From: Xenopus tropicalis
Taxonomy: Eukaryota > Chordata > Amphibia > Anura > Pipidae
DNA length: 64,000 bases
Reading direction: 5' to 3'
Assembly (NCBI RefSeq): GCF_000004195.4
Contig: NC_030683.2
Location: forward strand, 69,039,764 to 69,103,763
Shown: positions 33,852 to 44,515 of the stretch, piece by piece
Position numbering within the stretch: the stretch's first letter is position 1
How the letters are laid out: the number at the start of each line of letters is the position of its first letter
Program-made: the position numbers and the translations under genes
Notes under the pieces: generated by a model
The model's input: the letters and a program-made list of their open reading frames with translations, nothing else
Database searches by the model: none
What the model was told of the DNA's origin: nothing

Positions 33852-34443
33852 TTAAAGAAGAGCTTCACCCAAACACAACTTAGGCTTTTTGAAAAGAAAA
33901 TTCAAGCAACTTTGCAATATACATCAGTTTAAAAATATGCAACTTTGTTATGATTTTTAATGTAATAATATGGTTTGGAACAGTTACCTAAGCCTGGCCT
34001 GCTGTTCTGCTGCTGATTTGACTGAATACTTTGAGACTCAAATAAAAGGTAACAATAATTGACTGTCCTCAGGCTACTTTCAGCCTGTATCCTCCAAATC
34101 CCACAATTCCCTGTACACGTGATGTCAGTAAAAGAAGTAATATCACAGTGCAATGCATTGCATTCTATAGTTATATAGTTCCTACATGCTGTCTGTAAAC
34201 TGTGGAGAAGTTGAAACAATTGATAACATCAGTGTTTTAGCCCCCTCTACCCCTTCCAGGGTCTTCAAATAATGCAGAATAATAAGAGAAGAACTGTTTT
34301 CCAGCTGGATTTCAGCATATAAAAGAGTATTTATGCATACTTTTTGAAGGAACAGATTATAGTGATAGGTGTTTGGTGTTAGGATTAGGGGTTTTTGTGT
34401 AGTGTAACTCAATTTTTGTTGGGTAGCCAGAGTTCCCCTTTAA
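33852..34443. mobile_element. Probable TTAA-type MITE
   Basis: TTAA (33,852-33,855) followed by AGAAGAGCTTCACCC; right end CCAGAGTTCCCCT followed by TTAA (34,440-34,443). Ends resemble other AAGGGGAAC-type frog TTAA elements. Non-coding. Confidence 0.55.
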
Positions 34444-36411
34444 GTAAATAATTCATTTTTTTAATCATTTTCCTTTTCTCTGTAATAACAAAATTAACTA
34501 AGCTGAATAAGTAGAAATTGGTCACAACATTTATTTTAGTAGAATGAAGGTATGGTTATCCAAATAACAGAAAGAGTACTTATCCTGAAAACACAAGGCC
34601 CCAATACCTGTATATTATATAGGGAATAAAGTACCCCCTATTATATGCCCATTAATATACTTATATTTTACAACAGGGGCACATTAGTATTTGTGATACT
34701 TAAACTTAATTTAAGTCATGTGACAGAAATGATATCACATAACACAGATTAGAACTGATAACATCACTAAGCATGTTGAAAAAAATACAGCACACACACA
34801 CAATTTGTACCCTACTAAATATAAATTCTTTATCCTAAATCAGGAATATTAAACCACATTGCAGACAATACAAGCCATTATTTTTCACCCATTGGGGTAG
34901 TTCTGTTCTATACGTCTGGTATATATTACATGCACATGTGCAAACTTTTGGGATTATAAAGTAAAGACCACACCAATGAGAATTTTTACCAGTCACAGGG
35001 ACAGCAGTAAATACATTTTTATTAAAATGACAATAGGCTGTCTGACACAGCCAGTGCACAACTTATACACTGAATAGGATTGTTTTACCACCAATAAGGA
35101 TTATTAATATCTTTGTTAGATAACATATAAGGTACTGTTTTATTATTACAGGAAAAAACACATTTAATTTTTTGAATTAATTAAAATGGAGTCTATGTAA
35201 AATGGCCATCCTTTAATTCTGAAATTTCTGGAAAATGTGTTTACATATAATGAATCCCATACCTATACTACTAGACCCCCTATAGCTTACAATTGATTTC
35301 CTGTAAGGATTTGCTTTCATAGAGATCTTTTCATTAAATACAAGCTTTTTTAACATGGCCTGCAACAATCACCATGGGGAGAACTTCATATCTATTCCAG
35401 ACCATTCCAGACATATTGAAATCAGGGATAATTTAACATCTTCTTGTTGTCAAGAAATAAAGGTACATAATCAAATGTTTAAAAAATTGATTCAAGCCTA
35501 TTTACTGACAAATCTAAGAGCCATGGATGAATTATGATTTTTTTAAAATTTGATCTATAATATTATTGCATCATAAATCATTGCTCATTTTTACCAGCGA
35601 GTGCAATTAGACTGGCTTAAAGAGCATAAAAACAGACTGCCATGCAGAAGCACACATAAACAGCATCATAAGAGTATATGAGTACCTCTCAAGAGTGAGG
35701 CATGTAAACTGAATTTTTGACTTATAACAAATTAACAGCATTGAGGTCTCATCAAAGCGGAAGGTCATCAAAATAATTTTTTAAAAAAGTGCACAATAAA
35801 AGAAAAACTAATTCTAAGCATCTTTCCAATACAAGTAAATTGTTGATATTGTGTATCTTTTTGCGTGTGGGGAACACACATTTGTTTTTTTGTTTGTTTT
35901 TTTTATTATAGGTCCCCTTTAATTAAAAAATGACAAACAATGGTTTTAACATTGTTTACAATTGTAATTTCTATTGAGTATCTATCTGTACTTTATTTCC
36001 TTCACTGCTTCCCTACAGAAACAGCACAGAAAAGCAGCTGTCTTCCAGACAATACTCTAATTCCCACTATGCCTAAAGTATGATGGTTCCCACACTGCTT
36101 AAACACTCCCTTTGGGGGTGCATTTTACGCTGCAGTGCAAATTATATAATGGTTTTAGAAAAGATCTAGATGATGGACATAGGTACACCGATTAATATCA
36201 GGTATATTGATTGTAAGTAGCTTGGGAAGTGGCCCCAGGTCACTAGAAATGCTTGTCGAGTCATTGTTTCCTAGAAACACTGACTACCATGCTTCCATGC
36301 CACAATCGCTTGACAAGTGCTTTCGTGAGTACTACTCATAATAAGATATCTGAGGGAATTTGGGAAATTTGCTACACACTGTCCCCAAACTAATAAAAAT
36401 TGTACTAAGGC
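34444..36411. other. Single-copy AT-rich DNA, no gene seen
   Basis: About 2 kb. Frames are short and AT-biased. A GGTCCCCTTTAA end near 35,911-35,922 hints at an unresolved TTAA element. Confidence 0.4.
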
Positions 36412-36419
36412 CCTTAAAA

Positions 36420-36664
36420 CGGGTCGGACTGGGGGGTACAGGGGCCTCTTGGGTTTCTGCCTCAGGGGCCCCTGCACCCCCCAATGGCCCTTGCCACCTT
36501 CACACATACCCACCCTCTGACCCCCTCCTCCAAGCACGCCTAAATGAAACTCGTCTGTGGCACGTCAGGGAGGGAGACTGGCAGATTCCGGGACCACCCT
36601 GGGGGGTTCGGGCCAGGGCCCACCGGGTTTTTTCCCGGTACCCCGGTGGCCCAGTCCGACGCTG
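36420..36664. mobile_element. hAT-type MITE with CGGGTCGGACTGG ends
   Basis: Ends CGGGTCGGACTGGGG (36,420) and CCCAGTCCGACGCTG (36,664), related to 12,640-12,798. Flanks CCTTAAAA and CCTTTACA match at 6 of 8, so the duplication is eroded. GC-rich core; the ~100-codon frames across it are composition artefacts. Confidence 0.75.
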
Positions 36665-36672
36665 CCTTTACA

Positions 36673-37848
36673 ATTGCCCTTAACCTTTAAGCTTCTCCAT
36701 AATGTTTTTGGGCAACAACTATTTTTTGTACTGCATTGGGATCAGCGAAAAAATTCACCACAGATGAATTTTAAGCGAAATCCGTTTCTTGCAAAGCTGC
36801 CGCAAAAATGCATCAGTGGCAAATATATCAAGCATTACATGGATTTCTAAAACTCACAGGCAAAGCAAATCTTATGCGAACACATGGAATATGTTGGGAA
36901 AAGTAACAAAAAATTGCGAAGTAAAAAGAATTGCATTTTGAAGATTCTTTACTGGACAATTTTTATATTGTGACACCTTCACCTTTTGTAAAAATACCTT
37001 TTTCTGTAAGAAGCCTTTTACATACGCTATTGTCTTTGTATTTTTCCAGTAAATGCTTCCAAAATTCCTTCAGTAGAGCTCTGCTCTCACATGACTATAT
37101 ATCAGCTTCCATCTCTGTTAATCTCTGAATAAAACAGACTGTATATTGGAATGGATATTATTCTAGTGCTGTTTCTGTTCAATACTGGGAGTAGAACTAC
37201 TGCACAGAATGTTGCACCAGTGCACCAAGCTAGTGATTTAGCAAATTTGCATTTTAAGTGGTTCAGCATTTATTTCAGCCTTATCTTCTGAAAGAGGTGC
37301 CCACACATGAATAAACTTTATTGGAAAAACAATTTATCCTTCACAGCACCGTTTACTCCAGTGTGTTATTAATAGTAATTATTAGCTAATGCAGTGTAAA
37401 GGAGACAGATTTCTCTATCCATTTAAACATACTAAGTAAACTATGGAAAACATTGTATAGTGCATTTATTATGATTATTATTGTATCTATATAATAATAA
37501 TGGGTAATGAGTGCATGCATGGGGGGGGGGGTAATACATGAGTGATGTTATTACTATGTATAGGTGCACCTGCTTTTGCTATACATAATTTTTTTTTTTT
37601 TTAATCCTTGAATGTCTCTCCTTCAGCTCCTATCCCAAATCTCAACAGATACTGTATAATGAATAAAAGAAGCTTTGCACCTGATTTTGTTTATCTTGCT
37701 TTACACAGTTCCCATGTAACCATGTTAGGACCTCTCCAAGGAGACATATAGGATAACTAAAAACCCCTCCAATCTTGTAGGCAATAATGAATAATATACG
37801 GTGCTGGTTTTACTTTGGGCTACAAATCAATATTATCAGTAAAACTTT
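36673..37848. other. Single-copy DNA, no gene seen
   Basis: AT-rich, with a G-run at about 37,521-37,531 and a T-run at about 37,590-37,602. 36,745-36,925 has AAAAATTCACC/GCGAAGTAAAAAG pieces that may be a very old hAT MITE. Confidence 0.35.
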
Positions 37849-39320
37849 TGTAGGGACCCATAGGGTTAAGCTCCCTATGGCTTTTCAAAACTACACACAA
37901 CCTACACCTCTTCACATCTTTTCTGTTATTGGGCAGAGCCCTCTGTACTCAGGTTTAAGTTATGAAACTATCCCTTATTGGTTTAGTCAGGTTGTTCACA
38001 CCCCCTGCAGACTGATATAAGGGTTGATTCACTAAAGATCTATAAGCGTTATCGCATGCTTCTTTACGTTAAAATTGACGCGAAAAAAATCAAGCGATTT
38101 ACTAAAGTATTATCGCATGCGTTAAGTCGCATATCGTGTGCGTTAAATTGCGCACAACCGAATGCATTAATTAGCACGCAGAAATAATACTAACGCATTC
38201 ACAAACACTTAGACGTACTAAATATCGCATTAGTCTGTGCGAAAATTAACACCTACTTGAGGCAGGCAGTAATTATAGAAAAGTACAGTTCATGAGCTTT
38301 TGGCAACACAATATGGACTTTGCAGTGTGATTTATTCAAGTATGTGTTGGCCCTAATGGTCATTTTCAGTACAGTAGTTTTCCGAAAGTAATGGCGTGTA
38401 TGGCTATTATGGCGTGCGTTTTTTCACACGCAGTAACAATTTGTGCGCGCTGTGTTAATTAGCTTGCGTTGCGTCAAAAACCGCACGAAAATAGTCTTCG
38501 CGACTAAAATAACGCAAACAGCATCTAAATTATCCTGTTAGTGAATCGTGCATTAAGACGCGAAAAATAAGACTCAATAACATTTTTACTGCATGCTATA
38601 AATAGCGCTCGTTTTAACGCACCTTAGTGAATCAACCCTATAGTGTCTAGCAGGAGGGTTTGACTTCCTCTTGGCTGCAGTCTGCCTTCCAAGCAACACT
38701 CCATTGAGACTGGGAGCAGACATTAGGCCCCAGAAGCCATTTGTACCCCAGAGGATACCATGTTGGGGACAGGGCCCCGTGAATGAGGAATTAGCCAGCA
38801 CAGCAGATTTTGTAATAGCACTATCTAGGAAAGTGAAAGTAGTTAGCTCTAGTAAGCAAGGGCAGCCTAATAGCCCCATCAAAGGAGAGTTTAGATCTAG
38901 GAGTATTTCTCATATCCGGCAATGTTGCTTCAGTATAGGGCCGTGGAGCAGAGACAGAGACAGGAATAGAATAAACCCTGATCCTTACTCAGCCAGAGGA
39001 CTCATATGCTAGAGGTTATCAACCTGAAGGAGCAGATATCTATCCAGACTACCTCCCAAGGGGTATTGGCTGAAAGATGTATTTCCCTGCCCAGACTCTA
39101 CCAAGAGGTGGGATAAACTGGTGTACACCCTCTCTTCTTTCTCAGAGTGTACTGTATGATACCATCTGCATCTTCTTATATTGTGAGTATATGATAACCC
39201 TGCATCATCATTTCCTTGTCTTGGACAATAAACTTGTTAATAGTTCACCGTAGGAACCTTTCTGGTGTCCATTATTATTCATTGCACTACACAGCTACAG
39301 TGAGTTGTAGTCCAACTACA
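37849..39320 (+). mobile_element. LTR-like block split by MITE A copy 2
   Basis: Starts TGTAGGGACCCATAGGG at 37,849. The distal part has a poly(A) signal AATAAA (39,227-39,232) followed by TTGTTAATAGTTCACCG and CTGGTGTCCATT, an arrangement common at LTR R-U5 regions. Without the 620-bp MITE it is about 850 bp. I found no matching 5-bp duplication, so the right edge and the LTR label are uncertain. Confidence 0.35.
38020..38639. mobile_element. MITE family A, copy 2 (empty at the 478-bp site)
   Basis: Ends AGGGTTGATTCACTAAAG (38,020) and CTTAGTGAATCAACCCT (38,639), flanked by ATA on both sides (38,017-38,019 and 38,640-38,642). Collinear with copy 1 including AGTTCATGAGCTTTTGGCAA. At the site where copy 1 has its insertion, this copy reads TGTGCGAAAATTAACACC without interruption. 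Confidence 0.9.
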
Positions 39321-39530
39321 CCCTCAGCTCTTGTAAGGTCTCTTCCACCTAAGCGAAGGCCCATCCTAAGAAAGAGAGTCGCATGTAACACATGCTCTCC
39401 ATATAACTACCAGCCTGGTTTAACCAATTTCTAGCCAAAATAGTGTTTACAGGGTAACCCTTTCGAAATAAAAAATAACAAAAGTGGTATAAAGGTGATA
39501 CCTTTATTGGCTAACTAAGATAACCATAGC

Positions 39531-39564
39531 AAGCTTTCGGAACATTTTAGTTCCTTTTTCAAGC
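39531..39564 (-). other. Hammerhead-core-like hairpin, copy 3
   Basis: Minus strand: GCTTGAAAAAGGAAC, loop TAAAAT, GTTCCGAAAGCTTGC. A 5-bp stem lies between TTGAAAAA and GAAAG, and outer GCTTG/GCTTGC flanks. The core departs from hammerhead consensus at C3 and G8. An inverted copy with two changes lies at 40,584-40,620. Confidence 0.35.
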
Positions 39565-39678
39565 TGATTACAAAGAAACTGTGGTGCTCGCTGATATATA
39601 TACAACATTCAGCTCATAGATCAAATAACCAGAAAAAAAGAATATCTGTGTGGAAGGTGTTAACAAAGTCATATAAAC

Positions 39679-39703
39679 GGGGGGGGGGGGGGGGGGGGGG
39701 GGG
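39679..39703. repeat. Homopolymer of 25 G
   Basis: Uninterrupted G-run in the left Penelope arm. The matching C-run in the right arm (40,455-40,469) has 15 C. Such runs slip in replication and are often misassembled. Confidence 0.9.
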
Positions 39704-39855
39704 CTGCAAGGGACAAACAGATAAGGTACAGGATAATGTGGATCAAAGTGACTTGATATAAATTAGGTTAAGTTACTGAAGTGTGAAGTGAATGGAATTC
39801 CATGTGATTAACTGGCCCAGTGTCTATACAGATGTTGGTATTTCTGGCTGGGTTC

Positions 39856-40205
39856 TTAATCTATATAATTTGCCATAAATCCAAGGCCCAGGTTCAGTCC
39901 CTTCTCCTGAGAGTTGAAAGTTTTCATTAATTTATACTCCCAAACCTTCCTTTCATTGTCTGTTCTGAAGTTTCCCTTAAGGACCAAGATTCTTAAATCG
40001 TTTATGGAGTGGTGAGGGCTGTTAAAATGGTTCCCTACTGGTGTGTCCAGTTTTTTATTTGTTATGGTAAAGCGGTGGTGTGTATTCCTCTTTCTCAGGC
40101 TTTGGCCAGTCTCTCCTATATACAGTCCTCCTGTTGGGCATCTAGTGCACTGTATTAAGTACACCACGTTGGAGGAAGAACAGTTGTACTGGCCATGGAT
40201 GCTGT
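39856..40205 (-). pseudogene. GIY-YIG endonuclease domain of a Penelope-like element
   Basis: Minus-strand frame from about 40,205 (HGQYNCSSSNVVYLIQC) to a stop at 39,856. It has VYLIQCTRC (GIY half with a Cys pair), GGLYIGETGQSLRKR (YIG half with the Arg), a THHRFTI/GNHF His region, and ERKVWEYKLM with the conserved Glu, ending GFMANYID. This is the C-terminal endonuclease that nicks target DNA for Penelope-like RT. The frame is open for its ~115 codons, but the RT domain and N-terminus are missing because the inverted arm begins at 40,204. The last 30 codons are repeated on the plus strand at 40,208-40,292. Confidence 0.88.
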
Positions 40206-40583
40206 TTGGGAGTATAAATTAATGAAAACTTTCAACTCTCTGGAGAAGGGACTAAACCTGGGCCTTGGATTTATGGCAAATTATATAGATTAAGAACTGC
40301 CTGCACCCAGCCAGAAATACCAACATCTGTAGAGACACTGGGCCAGTTAATCACATGGAATTCCATTCACTTCACACTTCAGTAACTTACCCTAATTTAT
40401 ATCAAGTCACTTTGATCCACATTATCCTGTACCTTATCTGTTTGTCCCTTGCAGCCCCCCCCCCCCCCCTGTTTATATGACTTTGTTAACACCTTCCACA
40501 CAGATATTCTTTTTTTCTGGTTATTTGATCTATGAGCTGAATGTTGTATATATATCAGAGAGCACCACAGCTTCTTTGTAATC

Positions 40584-40620
40584 AGCTTGAAAAAGGAACT
40601 AGAATGTTCTGAAAGCTTGC
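40584..40620 (+). other. Hammerhead-core-like hairpin, copy 4
   Basis: AGCTTGAAAAAGGAAC, loop TAGAAT, GTTCTGAAAGCTTGC. Partner of the 39.5-kb hairpin in the inverted arm; the last stem pair is weakened to G-T. Confidence 0.35.
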
Positions 40621-40829
40621 TATGGTTATCTTAATTAGCCAATAAAGGTATCACCTTTATACCACTTTTGTTATTTTTTATTTCAAAAGGGTTACCCTGT
40701 AAACATTTTTTGACTGGCTAACACGGTACATCACCTTTTCCTGCATAGCCAAAATAGTGTTACACTTTATTGGAGCTCCCCATTGATCTGGTCCCTGCAC
40801 AGTAGGAGAGGAATATTCAGTCACAGCCC

Positions 40830-41398
40830 TTAAAGGACATGTAAACCCCACACACAAAAATTTAATCAATGAACAGCCTCTTTGCAATCTTTCAATACCT
40901 GCCACTCTGGTTGTCCAGAGGTTAATAGTAAGGCTGCAACATCCCCTTAATCACTTAGATTTATGTCTCCTCCTGAAGCCCACTTAGCACCCTCCCTTAG
41001 GAATGTGTTTGGCTGTTGGCTTGTGGGCATGCTCAGTTGTTCCAAGCTCAGATTACTAAACACGCCCCCCAGTCTAGCAGCCAGTGAAGAGATGGCATTG
41101 CTGGTTCCCATAGAAACCCAGCTCTAGCTGTCTGCTTCAATTTTTTTCTCCTGAGCTCAGCTTTACCATTACAGTGCTCAAACAAAGCAGAACTTTTATC
41201 AGAGATGGTTCTGCCTGCGTGAGCCTGTATTCTTGATGAAATGTATGCTGAATAAGGGTCTGTGTGTGTATATGCTGTTTGCAGATTTAAATGTACAGTA
41301 ACTGATTATGTATCAAAGGGAAAATGGCCACCGGCCGAAAGCTGATGGTGCTGGCAAGAGGAAGGGATATGAAAATGTTGGCTTTACATGTCCTTTAA
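40830..41398. mobile_element. TTAA-type MITE with AGGACATGTAAA ends
   Basis: TTAA (40,830-40,833) AGGACATGTAAACCC at the left; GCTTTACATGTCCT TTAA (41,395-41,398) at the right: 12-bp inverted ends and a clean TTAA duplication (piggyBac type). Non-coding, about 560 bp. Confidence 0.88.
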
Positions 41399-43204
41399 GT
41401 CAGACAACCAGTGACAGGCTTCACTTAACCTACCTGACTTCTTTTCCATTATGCTTAAATAGACAATTATTTGTATTTAGGTTTATTTATTAATTTTATT
41501 GTAAATACTTGTGCCTTTATTGCACACTTTTATTATATTTAATATTTGTATTTTTTTTTTGTCTATGTAAAGTTGGGGGAAACATGGGTCAAAAAAATGT
41601 CATTACGGTAATGATGCTTCATTGTTATTTGTATATGACAATAAAACTTGAAACTGAAAACTTGAGGTTTGCGTTACATTTTCTAAAAAGAATATATACG
41701 GTACGTCTCTCGACTGAATACAATACTGTATGTCTTCCTCCTAAATATGAATAATTAGGGCAAGCAATTTTTTTCTGTGGATTCAGTTAAAACAGCATTG
41801 TATCTGTTAGCCTTTTCCCATTGCAAATTCACGTCCCAATCCTTTTTAAGAATTCTTCACATGTACCTAATGTTATACATTTTATGTTTCAGTGGCTGCA
41901 TACACCTAAGTAGTTTAAAGCTTATAGCAGATAATTTATGTTCCGACCTTTTCTATCAAAGCTATGCATCAATATTGCCATACATTGTGCATCACTGAGC
42001 AGCACGCCAAGTAGTTATAGCATTGAGTGAATATGCTGCTTTCTAGTAGGAATGTCAAGCTCTGTGTCAGTAAAAGCCACTGAATGCTGCTCTAAAGACC
42101 TATTTAGAAAAAGTCATGACAACCACATCCCTCTAGGCCTGTATGTTTAATCTGTCCATCTTCACATCTCTGTATGCTCTGTAGGTCCTTTCATCTTTAC
42201 CCATAAATTGGCACAAGCAACTTCAAGGCATAAAAACTAAAATATATCTAAATAAATTAAGTCAATACTAAGCATAATGGAATGCCCTCTAGTTGTTCAT
42301 ACATTAGATGTTAAGCGACTTCCTCCTGTAACATTTTGTAAAGTAAAACCAGGTACATAGCAGAAATAGTTCAAAGAGACAGGGGACTTCAAAGTGAAAA
42401 TATTGTCATTTTAATTCTCGTCTTTTTTAGCTTTGTGTGTAACATTATCGATATGGCACTGCATATAGAATAGGATAAAGTAATAAAACAACAAAATTCA
42501 TACTATCTTACAGCTTGGAGCCTGGTACACATGATCACACCTAGTTCAGATCAAAATGAATGGTGGGCCATGTTTTTCCAAATAAGCCAGATAAACTTAT
42601 CATAGATGTTCAATCTACTCATCAGAGATGCACCTAAGAGTGCTTTTAGGTGTAAAAGGTGGTGCCCTGTAACATCTAGTTAACTTAATCACTTAGATTT
42701 TAGGGTTATATTTATAGATGTTGTTATCATTAAAGAATGTATTATGCATATGGTGTGCCAACTAATTTAGATTTTGTTTTCTAACTCTGTTTAGCAGGTC
42801 CATTGCCTTTCTACCCTTAGCAAACTCCATAATGGTTCCATTCTCCTTTTAAGATGACCATAAGATTACAACAGTAATCCACCACATAGCATATGATTAG
42901 TTCAGAGAAGATACATTGTGGTCACACTTATTGCACATCAACAAGCTCCCAATTCACACTTATACTACCAACTGTCCCATGCATTACTACTAAAAGACAT
43001 AGGAATATGAAGTTTCAGCTTGATTCATGACCTTGTATACTCCCAGAATGGGAGTTTTTGTTCTGTCTGTCTGACAGTGGTGCAAGTGACTCTATTGCTT
43101 GGTAGGAGCCCAGGGATCAAACAGTTCATTTGGAAACTGATCAAACTAGGCAAAATATGTAAGTAAGTGTGTTGCCAGCTTATGGAAGATACAAATTAGA
43201 TAAA
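41399..43204. other. Single-copy DNA, no gene seen
   Basis: At 41,630-41,665 ATATGACAATAAAACTTGAA with ACTTGA-like repeats looks like the 3' tail of an old LINE or SINE, but no body could be matched. Otherwise no repeat or coding pattern. Confidence 0.35.
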
Positions 43205-43205
43205 A

Positions 43206-43560
43206 GTGACTCTTCAAGGTTTGTCTGAGTCCTGTTGTCATGGCTGAAAGCCTATCTTCTAGCCAGTAGTCAGGGGCAGGCAGCGAGCAATGACATGCTT
43301 GTAAAACAGGCAAGGTCTTGGCTGGTGGCAAGCAAAGAATGCCCAATAAACAGGCCAAGGTCTGGGCAGGCTGAAAACTAGTGAAGTCCGTAAGGCAGGC
43401 AAAAACCAGGAGATCAAAGCACGAAGCAGGCAGGGAGCCAGACAAGGATTTAGGAACAAGACAAGGACTTGAAAACTCAGGAACAGGCAAGAAACCAGGC
43501 AGGGATCTGGCTAGGGAGCTCAAAAGGGACGCAGGCTAGACCTGGCTAAAGAGCTTCAAT
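43206..43560. repeat. Purine-rich CAGGCA repeat, related to the solo LTR at 61.5 kb
   Basis: Degenerate internal repetition of CAGGCA, ACAAGG and GGAACA motifs. AGTCCGTAAGGCAGGCAAA (43,385) matches AGTCCGTAAAGCAGGCAGA (61,666), and TAGGCTTATATTGGCTTAATTG (43,579) matches the TATA region at 61,983. Probably a more decayed LTR of the same family. The 125- and 66-codon antisense frames are composition artefacts. Confidence 0.55.
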
Positions 43561-43712
43561 GACCATGGGTTGCAGAAAGTAGGCTTATATTGGCTTAATT
43601 GTAGATTGATGTCTCATAAGAATAACAAGGGAAGGATGAACACCAAAATAACTGACCAGCACCAACCCCATGAGCTCCCATTGGCTCAGAAGGTTAGTGC
43701 AGGTACAGTTTG

Positions 43713-43932
43713 TAATGATGAGTGAAATTTTTTGGCAGGCATGGATTTGCTGCAAAATTCCACATTTCACCATTGGTGATTTTATTTATTTATTTTTTTT
43801 GGAAAACTGCTGCAAAAATTCGCCACAACAAAAATTTTGAGAGTGAGACAAAGTGGTTGCATCAAAAAAGTAGTGGCCCCATAAAAAAAAGTTGTGGTCC
43901 CATCAAAAAAAGGACAAATTCGCTCATCACTT
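43713..43932. mobile_element. hAT MITE family B, short copy
   Basis: Ends TAATGATGAGTGAAATTTT (43,713) and AATTCGCTCATCACTT (43,932); flanks ACAGTTTG and ATAGTTTG match at 7 of 8. Right half has ATCAAAAAAGTAGTGGCCCC repeated twice, a decayed relative of the arrays in the longer copies. Confidence 0.85.
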
Positions 43933-44075
43933 ATAGTTTGATTAGCAGTCCAGGGTTTGATTCCAAGTGCTTCCTGGCATCTGTAAGCTTTAGGAATGCT
44001 TCACCTGCATAACAAATATTTTAGTTGCCATCACTGACTACATCAGGGCAAATATACCATTGTGTGTTCATAACC

Positions 44076-44515
44076 TTAAAGGAACAGTTAAAAATTATTT
44101 GTAACATAGTTAGTTAGGCAAAAATGTAACCCATAAAGGCTGGAGTGAGCAGATGCCATGAACATAATAGCCGGAACACTACTTCCTGCTTTCAGCTCTC
44201 TAACCTCTTAGTTAGCCAGTGACTTTAGGGGGGCACATGGGACATAATTGTTCAGTTAGTTTGTAAGCACGCAGGTCAAAATCAATTTACTGAATAGTTA
44301 TGTCCCATAGGCCCCCCCTTAAGTCACTGATTGGCTACTGACTGCTAACAGCTGTAAAGGAGCAAGTAGAGTTCTGGCTATTATGTTAGACATCTGCCCA
44401 CTCCAGCCTTCATAGATTAAATTTTTGGCTAACTAACTAAATTGAAAACATTTTTTATTTTGTGCAGTGTATCTATTTTACCCAGTTTTATTTTCCTACT
44501 GAGCTATTCCTTTAA
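44076..44515. mobile_element. TTAA-type foldback MITE
   Basis: TTAA (44,076-44,079) AGGAACAGTTAAAAAT; right end GAGCTATTCCT before TTAA (44,512-44,515). The interior is one large imperfect palindrome: GTTAGTTAGGCAAAAAT, GGCTGGAGTGAGCAGATGCC and TGACTTTAGGGGGGCACATG on the left each have an inverse on the right. Non-coding. Confidence 0.8.

Larger units (their letters stand above)
39447..40702. repeat. Inverted repeat, ~500-bp arms, 258-bp spacer
   Basis: Examples of paired blocks: GTGGTATAAAGGTGATACC (39,485) with GGTATCACCTTTATACCAC (40,648), and CATGGAATTCCATTCACTTC inverted around 39,790 and 40,358. Arms look about 95% identical by eye. Length differs at the G-run (25 G) against its partner C-run (15 C). 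Confidence 0.9.
39447..40745. mobile_element. Penelope-like element insertion, inverted-arm form
   Basis: Bounded by a 15-bp duplication TAGCCAAAATAGTGT (39,432-39,446 and 40,746-40,760). Inside, two ~500-bp inverted arms (39,447-39,945 and 40,204-40,702) flank a 258-bp spacer. Each arm holds the end of a GIY-YIG protein, its 3' UTR, a TATATA tract and the hairpin motif. The right side alone continues 43 bp further (ending CATCACCTTTTCCTGCA), so it is the complete 3' end and the left arm is the shortened inverted copy. RT is absent. Long duplications and inverted terminal copies are features of Penelope-like elements. Confidence 0.88.

Noticed and set aside
43146..43523. 125-codon Cys/Leu/Pro-rich minus frame
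   Set aside because: Antisense of the CAGGCA-type repeat related to the solo LTR.
43948..43970. B-box-like GGGTTTGATTCC suggesting a tRNA-derived SINE
   Set aside because: No A box at the right distance and no tRNA fold; the upstream sequence is a MITE.
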